NCBI GenBank assembly: GCA_028287545.1
Contig: JAQBPL010000313.1
Location: 1-21,222 of the forward strand
From: Vulcanimicrobiota bacterium
GTDB lineage: Bacteria > Eremiobacterota > Eremiobacteria > Baltobacterales > Baltobacteraceae
DNA: 21,222 bases
Direction: 5' to 3'
How positions within the stretch are numbered: the stretch's first letter is position 1; each line of letters opens with the position of its first letter. Positions 1 to 5,909 of the stretch are shown here, piece after piece. The notes under the pieces are model-generated. The model was not told where the DNA came from and made no database searches. It worked only from the letters and a program-made list of their open reading frames with translations. A program made the position numbers and the translations under genes.

Positions 1-413
1 TCGAGCGCATCCTGCATCTCGGCGACCTGACTGACATGCTGGCGGTGCCGCTGTTCGAGGCGATTGCACCCTTCGACGCGGTCGCCGGCAACAATGACGG
101 CGCCGATATCCGCGCGCGCTTCGGACGTCGCAAGATCGTCACGGTCGAAGGCGTGCGCGTCGGGATGGTGCACGGCGACGGAAAGGGCCGCTCCACCAAG
201 GACCGCGCCGTCGCGGCGTTCGCGCCCGGTGAGGTCGACGTCGTGCTGTTCGGGCACAGCCACATTCCCTACGTCGGGGATACCGGCGGCGTCCTCGTCG
301 CCAACCCTGGTTCACCGACCGACAAGCGGATGAACCCGCTCTATTCGTACGCGCTGCTCGCCGTCGACGGCCGCAGTGCGCAAATCGCCCTGAAGTTCTA
401 CGCCATCCGCTAG
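1..413 (+). CDS. YfcE/MJ0936-type metallophosphoesterase, 3' part (5' truncated)
   Basis: The open frame enters from the left edge (reading frame from base 3) and ends at TAG 411-413, so about 136 C-terminal residues are visible. Calcineurin-like phosphoesterase motifs appear in the family order: HLGDL near the edge, GNND about 20 residues later, VHGDGKG, GHSHIP, and NPGSPTDKR. This order and short spacing match the small YfcE/MJ0936 phosphodiesterases, which bind two metal ions and hydrolyse phosphodiesters such as bis-p-nitrophenyl phosphate in vitro; the physiological substrate is generally unknown. The missing N-terminus should hold the first DxH motif. It is convergent with the WD40 gene, and both stop codons share the palindrome CTAG at 410-413, leaving no room for a terminator. 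The family call is firm; the substrate is not determined. Confidence 0.9.
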   Translation, partial: ERILHLGDLTDMLAVPLFEAIAPFDAVAGNNDGADIRARFGRRKIVTVEGVRVGMVHGDGKGRSTKDRAVAAFAPGEVDVVLFGHSHIPYVGDTGGVLVANPGSPTDKRMNPLYSYALLAVDGRSAQIALKFYAIR

Positions 414-1444
414 TTCGCCGGATTCCACGAGACGACCGTGCCCCTCTGATATCCGAGGAACAACGCGCTATCGTCGGGTGCCCACGCGAGTGCGCCGATC
501 TCGTCGCCCTCGCCGTCGAGCGTAGCGAGAGGTACCGCGGACCGAGCCGCGTTCCAGATCGCAACCGATCCGTCCAATGACGCCGACGCGAGAAAGTCGC
601 CGTGATGCTGGTACGCCAGCGCGCACAGCGGCACGTTGTGATGTTCCAGCACGATCGGTTCGGTGCCGGCCGGGCTGCCTGCGCAGTCCCACACGATGAT
701 CTGGAAACCTCCGCCGGTCGCCAGCCACCGTCCCGTGCGATCCCATGCGAGCTCGCGAACTTTGCGCGGATACCCCGCCATCATCAGATCGCGGCCGGTC
801 TTGAGCACCCAATAGTGCACGCTCGCGTCCTGATCGCCCGTCGCGAGCACCTCGCCGTTCGGATTCCAAGCGATGACGAGCGACGATCCCTGCCATTTCA
901 GTTCGCGCGCGGCGCGGGCCCGTTTCGAGGGGTCGTAGAGGCCGACGGCGCCGTACGAGACGGCGGCAAGGCGCGGCCGGCCGGGGCCAGGACGCCACGC
1001 GAGATCGAGAATCGTACTGGCACGTTCCGGCCAGTCGCACTGCAAGCGCCCGTCGAGCGACCAGAGACGAACGCGGCGTCCCGCCGCGGACGCGAAGCGC
1101 GTGCCGTCCGGGCAGATCGCTACGCGCTCCGCCCACGCTGCGCCGGCTGCAACGCAGACGATTTCCGCGCCGCTCGCGACATCCCAAACGCGCGCAAGCC
1201 CGTCCTGACCGCACGTGATCAGACGCGTCCCGTCGAGCGTCCACGCAACGTCGGTGGTCGCGAGCGCGTGGCCCGAGACGATGCGGAGAACCTCGCCGGA
1301 GAGCGCATCGAGGATGACGACTGGACCCTCCGCAAGCGCAGCGGCGACGCGGCGTGAGTCCGGAGATGCTGCGATGCGGGCGATCCCTCCGCCGATCGTG
1401 CACTCCCAGCGCCGCGCGAATGACGGCCCAGCGACGGTCGTCAT
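410..1444 (-). CDS. Cytoplasmic WD40-repeat beta-propeller protein coupled to COG0523 GTPase
   Basis: A 344-residue protein starting at ATG 1444-1442. This ATG overlaps the stop of the upstream COG0523 gene as ATGA, which decides the start although the frame stays open further upstream. It contains about seven WD40-like blades, each with a core like 'LAWxPDGxxLATGxxDGxVxIWD' (for example DGLARVWD, DASVHYWV, IIVWD and DGSVAIWN), so it probably folds as a complete propeller. There is no signal peptide or membrane segment, so it should be cytoplasmic, and no enzymatic domain is fused to it. WD40 propellers are protein-protein platforms. The stop-start overlap suggests co-translation with the metallochaperone and a job in the same pathway, perhaps presenting a client protein; that is inference. 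His pairs (EHHN, YQHHGD) are present but not arranged as an evident metal site. The function is unknown. Confidence 0.88.
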   Translation of the reverse strand: MTTVAGPSFARRWECTIGGGIARIAASPDSRRVAAALAEGPVVILDALSGEVLRIVSGHALATTDVAWTLDGTRLITCGQDGLARVWDVASGAEIVCVAAGAAWAERVAICPDGTRFASAAGRRVRLWSLDGRLQCDWPERASTILDLAWRPGPGRPRLAAVSYGAVGLYDPSKRARAARELKWQGSSLVIAWNPNGEVLATGDQDASVHYWVLKTGRDLMMAGYPRKVRELAWDRTGRWLATGGGFQIIVWDCAGSPAGTEPIVLEHHNVPLCALAYQHHGDFLASASLDGSVAIWNAARSAVPLATLDGEGDEIGALAWAPDDSALFLGYQRGTVVSWNPAN

Positions 1445-2826
1445 GCCGCGCAGCTCGCGAAGCCGGCGGTGAGCGCATCGCGGTCCAGATTGCGTCCGAT
1501 GAAGATCAATTGTGAGATGCGCGCGGCGCCGGCCGGCCAGGGGATATCTTGATCCGCGCTGACGAGCATGTGCACGCCTTGGACGATCCATCGGCAGTCG
1601 TCTCCGGCGATGGCGAGCACGCCCTTGAGCCGAAAGATGTCGGTACCTTGCCGGGCGACGAGCTCGCGCAGCCATGAGGTCAAGGCGTCGGGATTCAGCG
1701 GCCGCTCCAGCGTGAGACCGACCGAGGTCACGCTGGCGTCGTGCGCGTGGTCGGCGCGAAACGTCCGCGCGGAGTCCGGCGCGATCGCCTTGCCGGCGAC
1801 CTCCATCTGCGTGCCGAACTCGTCCGGCAGATGCTGCGTGACGAGTGCGACGAAACCGTCGTGCGCCACCGTGAGCTCGAGGTTCCTCGGTGCGTCGATC
1901 GGAAGCTCGAGCGGCGGTCCGCCCGGGAAGATCGACGCGTTCTCGGCGCCAAGCCGGATCTCAGCCGAGAACAGCGCGCGTGCGGTTTCGGCGGCGCGGT
2001 CGATCTCCTCGAGCGACGACGTCGCGACCTCGATCGCGGCAACCTTCATGGAAGGATCGGGGCCCGGCCGCACGCTCACGGAATGCCGGCCCGCGGGGAT
2101 CCGATAGGTGCCGATCCATTCGAACGGATACTCGGGTTCGAGAAACATCGCGTCGGTCGCCAGCGCGCGTCCCAGATCGAATCCGCCGACGTCGAGGATG
2201 CGCTCCATCTCGACTTCCGCGCCGGTCGTGCGATAGATCTTCGCCGCGGCGTTGATCGCGCGAATCTTCTGCTCGAGCCGGTCGACGTCGGCCGGCGTGA
2301 CGAGGTCGCACTTGTTCAGGAGCACCACGTCCGCGAACGCGACCTGCGAGGTGACTTCGGCTGCGTCGTCGATGTGGTCCCAAACGTGCTTCGCGTCGAC
2401 CATGGTGACGATTGCGTCGAGCCGCGTCGCCGACTTCACGTCGGCGTCTACGAAGAACGTCTGCGCGACGGGACCGGGGTCCGCCATGCCGGTCGTCTCG
2501 ACCAGGATATAGTCGAAGCGGTCGCGGCGTTTCATCAGGTTGCCGAGAATGCGGATGAGGTCTCCGCGCACGGTGCAGCAGATGCAGCCGTTGTTCATTT
2601 CGAACACCTCTTCGTCCGCCCCGATCACGAGCGCCTCGTCGATGCCGATTTCGCCGAATTCGTTTTCGATCACGGCGATACGCTTGCCGTGGTTCTCGCT
2701 CAGGATGCGATTGAGCAGCGTCGTCTTGCCGGAGCCCAAGAAACCGGTGAGGACGGTAACCGGAACGCGCCTGTCGTTAGCACGTTCGACGGCGGTGCGC
2801 TCGGGCAATTCGATGGTCGTGGACAC
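1441..2826 (-). CDS. COG0523 (CobW/YciC/ZNG1-like) GTPase metallochaperone with inserted domain
   Basis: A 461-residue G3E-family GTPase. Visible motifs are Walker A GFLGSGKTT (28-36), ENEFGEIGID (54-63), the metal-binding CxCC motif CICC (81-84), E-TTG (110-113) and the guanine-specificity NKCD (171-174). The C-terminal CobW domain includes FRLKGVLAIAG (398-408), preceded by a weak His segment, ADHAHD. COG0523 proteins use GTP hydrolysis to deliver a metal, often zinc under scarcity, to client apoproteins. This one is longer than the usual 320-400 residues because about 125 residues (roughly 232-355) are inserted after PEYPFEW, including a TQHLPDEFG segment. The start is GTG 2826-2824, with a GGAGG ribosome-binding site 8 bases upstream. 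It lies 36 bases downstream of the znuB stop and overlaps the WD40 gene by ATGA. Zinc as the metal is inferred from the neighbouring Znu/Zur genes. Confidence 0.93.
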   Translation of the reverse strand: MSTTIELPERTAVERANDRRVPVTVLTGFLGSGKTTLLNRILSENHGKRIAVIENEFGEIGIDEALVIGADEEVFEMNNGCICCTVRGDLIRILGNLMKRRDRFDYILVETTGMADPGPVAQTFFVDADVKSATRLDAIVTMVDAKHVWDHIDDAAEVTSQVAFADVVLLNKCDLVTPADVDRLEQKIRAINAAAKIYRTTGAEVEMERILDVGGFDLGRALATDAMFLEPEYPFEWIGTYRIPAGRHSVSVRPGPDPSMKVAAIEVATSSLEEIDRAAETARALFSAEIRLGAENASIFPGGPPLELPIDAPRNLELTVAHDGFVALVTQHLPDEFGTQMEVAGKAIAPDSARTFRADHAHDASVTSVGLTLERPLNPDALTSWLRELVARQGTDIFRLKGVLAIAGDDCRWIVQGVHMLVSADQDIPWPAGAARISQLIFIGRNLDRDALTAGFASCAA

Positions 2827-2834
2827 GCGGACAA

Positions 2835-2839
2835 CCTCC
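2835..2839 (-). promoter_or_regulatory. Ribosome-binding site for the COG0523 gene
   Basis: On the minus strand this reads GGAGG and sits 8 bases before GTG 2826-2824. It supports the GTG start and independent translation initiation. The other downstream genes of the metal cluster instead start inside the stop codon of the gene before them. Confidence 0.6.
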
Positions 2840-2862
2840 GGCGGCGGTTTCTCGGGGGAGTT

Positions 2863-3723
2863 CTAACGATAGTGGATTCTCATTATCGAGTCAAGCCGGT
2901 GCGCGGCGCCGGAACGATTCACCGTGCCCGGCCGCAGTGTTCGCGCGACCACATAGGCTACGAACGCGAAGGTCGTGATGAAAAAGCTGACCGGGAACGG
3001 CGCGCAGAACGCCGCCAGAAGACCACCCCACGTGAACGCCAGGGCCAAGGCGATCGAGATCGCGATCGCGACCGGAGGACGAGCCGAGATGCGTCCCGCG
3101 ATCGCGGCCGGCGTGACCAGGAGCGCGAAGACCAGCAGGACGCCGACGATTTGCGCCGCCGTGGCGACCGCGACCGCAAGCACGAGCATGAACCCGATCG
3201 CCACGCCCCGCACGGGAACGCCGCGCGCCTGCGCTGACTCCGGATCGATCGACGCGAAGAGCAGCGGGCGGTAGAGCACCGCCACGCCCGCGAGCGCCAC
3301 GGCGGAGGCGAGCACCGTCACCGCCACGTTGAGCGTACTGATCCCGAGGATCTGCCCGAACAACAGCGCGTACGCTTCGGTCGCGTATCCTTTGTAGAGC
3401 GAGAGGAACAGCACGCCCAGACCGAGCGACCAGGACAGGACGATACCGATCGCAACGTCGCGACCGCGAGCGCGCTCGCCGAGCGCCCCCATTCCAAGCG
3501 CTCCCAACAGCGCGAAACCCATCAGGCCGAATACGGCCGGCAGGCCCAGCGCCACGGCGCCGGCCGCGCCGGCGAAGCCGACGTGTGAGAGCGCGTGGCC
3601 GGCGAACGAGAGTCCGCGCAGCACGACGAAATAGCCGACGATCCCCGCGGTGACGGCGACGACGGTGCCCGCCAAGAACGCGTTGCGCACGAAGTCGTAG
3701 GCGAAGAGGTGTTCGAGCGTCAC
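2863..3723 (-). CDS. znuB: ZnuB-like metal ABC transporter permease
   Basis: A 286-residue polytopic membrane protein of the ABC-3 (ZnuB/MntB/TroC) permease family. It is almost wholly hydrophobic, with roughly eight or nine membrane segments. Family-typical stretches include GLSFAGHALSHVGFAGAAGA near residues 35-55, EAYALLFGQILGIS (coupling region) and the late VGVLLVFALLVTPAA. It forms the channel for metal import across the cytoplasmic membrane together with the adjacent ATPase. The start is GTG 3723-3721, overlapping the znuC stop as GTGA; the frame is open upstream only as shadow sequence. The polar tail after about residue 265 (ending SIMRIHYR) carries the candidate operator for the next genes. 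Zinc specificity is inferred from context; manganese cannot be excluded from the permease alone. Confidence 0.9.
   Translation of the reverse strand: MTLEHLFAYDFVRNAFLAGTVVAVTAGIVGYFVVLRGLSFAGHALSHVGFAGAAGAVALGLPAVFGLMGFALLGALGMGALGERARGRDVAIGIVLSWSLGLGVLFLSLYKGYATEAYALLFGQILGISTLNVAVTVLASAVALAGVAVLYRPLLFASIDPESAQARGVPVRGVAIGFMLVLAVAVATAAQIVGVLLVFALLVTPAAIAGRISARPPVAIAISIALALAFTWGGLLAAFCAPFPVSFFITTFAFVAYVVARTLRPGTVNRSGAAHRLDSIMRIHYR
2867..2888 (-). promoter_or_regulatory. Candidate Zur/Fur operator inside the 3' end of znuB
   Basis: An AT-rich imperfect inverted repeat in otherwise GC-rich DNA. On the minus strand the left arm is CGATAATGAGA and the right arm ATCCACTATCG; 7 of 11 positions pair, with CGATA and TG conserved in both arms. 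It shares CGATAATGA(G/T)AAT with the site between znuA and the Fur-family gene, and it resembles Fur/Zur boxes built around GATAATGATAATCATTATC. It lies within the last codons of znuB (residues SIMRIHYR) and ends just before the znuB stop, about 40 bases upstream of the COG0523 start. GATAAT within it could serve as a -10 element. I infer a second metal-regulated promoter for the GTPase/WD40 pair. Confidence 0.5.
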
Positions 3724-4502
3724 GGTGCGACCTGCGGGCCGACGACGTAGCGCAGCCCGCGGCTGTCGACGAGGACTTCGACTGCGGCGTCGTACACGCG
3801 ACTGAGGGTGGCGGTGGTGATCACCTCGTCGGGGTGTCCGGCGACGACCCGGGCGTTCGCCACGTACACCACGCGGTCGACGAACGGCAGGAGGCCGTTG
3901 ACGTCGTGCGTCACCAGCGCGACGGAGATGCCGCGCCGCCGAGCGATCGACGCGATCAGAGCGACCGTCGCCGCGCGGCTGCGAAGGTCGAGATTTGCAA
4001 GCGGTTCGTCGAGGATCAGCACCTCCGGCTCGCCGACCAGCGCTTGCGCGAGAAAGAGCCGTTGTGCCTCGCCGCCCGAGAGCGAGCCGAGCGGCCGGTC
4101 TGCGAACGTCGCTGCGTCGACAGCGTCGATCGCGCGCTGCACGCGCGCGGCGTGCGCACGGTCCGCCGCGCCTGGAAACGGCAGGCCCCAGCGAGCGCCG
4201 TCGCTGCCGAAGCGCACGATGTCGCGCCCGCGGACGGCGAGGCCTGCCTCGACGGGGCGCAGCTGCGGCATGTACCCGATCGAGGAGTTGCCGCTGTGCG
4301 GCGCCCTTCCGTTCACCCGAACCGTTCCCTCGGTCAGCGGCAGCAGCCCGAGCATGCTCTTGAGCAGCGTCGACTTCCCGGCGCCGTTGGGACCGACGAT
4401 CGCGACGAACGATCCCGCTTCGACGGCGAACGACGCGTGGCGCCACACCCAGCGGTCGCCGAAGCGCACGCCCGCGTCATCGAGCTCGATGGCGTACGTC
4501 AT
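3720..4502 (-). CDS. znuC: ZnuC-like metal ABC transporter ATPase
   Basis: A 260-residue ABC ATPase that powers the ZnuB-like permease. Motifs are Walker A GPNGAGKST (37-45), Q-loop Gln80 (GYMPQ), ABC signature LSGGE (141-145), Walker B VLILDEP (161-167), the D-loop region ANLD, and the switch His199 (VTHD). The length and the 'GRAPHSGNSSIGYMPQ' region fit the metal-importing ATPases (ZnuC/MntB/TroB group). The start is ATG 4502-4500, overlapping the znuA stop as ATGA, and the stop overlaps the znuB GTG as GTGA. Translational coupling should fix the stoichiometry of the transporter parts. No truncation or missing catalytic residue is seen. Confidence 0.93.
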   Translation of the reverse strand: MTYAIELDDAGVRFGDRWVWRHASFAVEAGSFVAIVGPNGAGKSTLLKSMLGLLPLTEGTVRVNGRAPHSGNSSIGYMPQLRPVEAGLAVRGRDIVRFGSDGARWGLPFPGAADRAHAARVQRAIDAVDAATFADRPLGSLSGGEAQRLFLAQALVGEPEVLILDEPLANLDLRSRAATVALIASIARRRGISVALVTHDVNGLLPFVDRVVYVANARVVAGHPDEVITTATLSRVYDAAVEVLVDSRGLRYVVGPQVAP

Positions 4503-5383
4503 CGCGACAGCGCGGCTTCTAGACGGCGTACTTGATCGAGCTGCCAGTCTTCGAAACGGCCGTTCGGCGGTACGACCGTTTCCGTGACCGTCACGATCGG
4601 TATGCCCCGTGCGCGGGCGCGATCGCGCATGTCCCGCGTGACCGACGTCGAGGTCTGCGTGTTGTACAGCAGGGCGGCGAGGGTGCGCGCCTCGATTTGC
4701 CGGTGCAGCGTGAGGACGTCGCCCGCCGGAGGCTCGGTGCCGTCCGCGACCGCCCGCATGAATGCAGGCGGCGTCGTCAGCGTCAGCCCCGCGGCGCTCG
4801 TGAGATACTCGACGATGTCCTCGGTTGCTCCGACCCGCCGCCCGCGAAAGCGAGACCTGATCGCGGCAATCCGGCCTTGGTACGGCCGGCACGCCTGCGC
4901 GAAGAGGATGCGCTGCCCGCGATAATACGCCGCGCCTGCGGGGTCTATGCGGTCGAGATCGGACTCGATCCGGTCGGCGACGCGCGCGACGGCGGACGGG
5001 TCGTACCACACGTGCGGGTTCGCACCGGCCTGCTTTCCGACCACGTCACCGGCGCGTAACAGGACGCGGTCCGCTCTGCCGCCGGCCGCGAGCAGCTTGT
5101 CAGCCCACGCGTCGTAGCCGACCCCGTTCAGCACGACGTACCGCGCATCCGCAACCGCGCGCGCAGTTCCGACGTCGCTCTCGAACTCGTGCGGATCGGC
5201 GTTCGGATCGGTCAGGATGCTGCGAACCCGTACGCGCGAACCGCCGATCTGCGCGACGACGCTTCCCCAGACGTTTTCGGCGGCGACGACCGGAATCACC
5301 GGATTCGCTTGCGGCCTCGGCGCGCTGCAGGCGCTCAAAGCCGCCGCGCAAATGACGGCGCACGCACGCCAGGTCCATTCCAT
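4499..5383 (-). CDS. znuA: ZnuA-like metal-binding lipoprotein (cluster A-I substrate-binding protein)
   Basis: A 294-residue TroA/ZnuA-family solute-binding protein. The signal peptide ends in lipobox LSAC with lipidated Cys19. Predicted metal ligands are His65 (DPHEFE), His124 (NPHVWYDP), Glu188 (GATEDIVEYL) and an acidic residue near Glu269 (TETVVP). E. coli-type ZnuA has a third His and a His-rich loop; here the third ligand position is Glu and no His-rich loop is present. It captures metal outside the membrane and hands it to the ZnuB/ZnuC-like pair encoded next. The start is ATG 5383-5381, chosen because it directly precedes the signal peptide. There is no ribosome-binding site; a GATAAT element at 5400-5395 implies a very short 5' leader of about 5 bases. 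Zinc is inferred from the Fur/Zur and COG0523 neighbours. Confidence 0.9.
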   Translation of the reverse strand: MEWTWRACAVICAAALSACSAPRPQANPVIPVVAAENVWGSVVAQIGGSRVRVRSILTDPNADPHEFESDVGTARAVADARYVVLNGVGYDAWADKLLAAGGRADRVLLRAGDVVGKQAGANPHVWYDPSAVARVADRIESDLDRIDPAGAAYYRGQRILFAQACRPYQGRIAAIRSRFRGRRVGATEDIVEYLTSAAGLTLTTPPAFMRAVADGTEPPAGDVLTLHRQIEARTLAALLYNTQTSTSVTRDMRDRARARGIPIVTVTETVVPPNGRFEDWQLDQVRRLEAALSR

Positions 5384-5385
5384 GA

Positions 5386-5407
5386 TGAGAAAGAATTATC
5401 ATTATCG
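5386..5407. promoter_or_regulatory. Candidate Zur/Fur operator in the znuA/zur divergent promoter
   Basis: A strongly AT-rich patch in GC-rich surroundings. Read on the minus strand it begins CGATAATGATAATTC, close to the classic Fur-type hexamer array (GATAAT-GATAAT) and sharing CGATAATGA(G/T)AAT with the site at 2867-2888. The two 22-base sites agree at 15 positions. The patch begins three bases upstream of the znuA ATG, so the probable -10 elements for znuA (GATAAT) lie inside it, and CATTAT (5400-5405) could be the -10 for the plus-strand repressor gene. A bound repressor would block both directions, giving autoregulation and metal control of uptake. Functional assignment is inference. 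Confidence 0.6.
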
Positions 5408-5466
5408 TGCAAAATGACCTGCCGGATCAGAAGGCAAGACCGCACGGGGAGGGTGAACGCTCCGGA

Positions 5467-5907
5467 ATGGCTCCGAGCGCATCCATCACGCCGGGTTCCG
5501 TCACGCCGTTGCGCGACACCCGGCAGCGGCGCGCGATCCGGCTCGCGTTCGAGGAAGCCGAGCGACCGCTCTCGACCGAGCAGCTGCATGCGGTCGCGTC
5601 CCGGGAGAGTCGCGGACTCGGCCTAGCGACGGTATACCGATCGATCAAGTCGCTGGTGGACGAGGGCTGGCTGGAGGTCATCGATATCCCCGGGCACGGC
5701 GCCTTCTACGAACGCGCAGGGAAGGAGCACCACCATCACTTCGCGTGCGAGAACTGCAGCGAGGTGACCGACCTCGAGGGCTGCAGCAGCGAAGTACGGG
5801 TGCGCTTGCCGCGCGGCTACCGCGCCCGCGGGCACGACGTCACGATCTTCGGAACGTGCTCGCGCTGCGCGGAAAAGCGCCGGTCACCCGCTCGGCGCGG
5901 GCGCTGA
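5467..5907 (+). CDS. zur: Fur/Zur-family metal-responsive repressor
   Basis: A 146-residue Fur-superfamily regulator. The N-terminal winged helix includes TRQRRAI (18-24) and the recognition helix LGLATVYRSIKSL (51-63). The hinge is followed by HHHHFACENC (88-97), DLEGC (102-106) and the C-terminal CSRC (131-134). The two CxxC pairs (94/97 and 131/134) form the usual structural zinc site; His88-91 and Glu87 belong to the regulatory metal site. I chose ATG 5467, after a purine-rich GGGGAGGG at 5446-5453, because the alternative GTG 5407 falls inside the predicted operator and upstream of the likely transcription start. Its position divergent from znuA and the shared operator-like sequences argue for a Zur rather than a Fur, but sequence alone cannot separate Zur, Fur and Mur. 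It converges on the LuxR-type gene with only two bases between stops. Confidence 0.88.
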   Translation: MAPSASITPGSVTPLRDTRQRRAIRLAFEEAERPLSTEQLHAVASRESRGLGLATVYRSIKSLVDEGWLEVIDIPGHGAFYERAGKEHHHHFACENCSEVTDLEGCSSEVRVRLPRGYRARGHDVTIFGTCSRCAEKRRSPARRGR

Positions 5908-5909
5908 AC

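Noticed and set aside
1741..3237. A 498-codon plus-strand open frame across the COG0523 gene and the end of znuB
   Set aside because: It is antisense to two genes with complete family motifs, has low-complexity charged sequence, and crosses an intergenic operator-like site; no domain is visible.
4503..5009. N-terminal extension of the znuC frame up to 5009
   Set aside because: The extension is Arg-rich shadow of znuA; the ABC domain begins exactly at the ATGA overlap at 4502.
5407..5466. Upstream GTG start for the Fur/Zur-family gene
   Set aside because: It overlaps the candidate operator and the likely -10 element, and the 20 extra residues are not part of the family fold; ATG 5467 is better placed.
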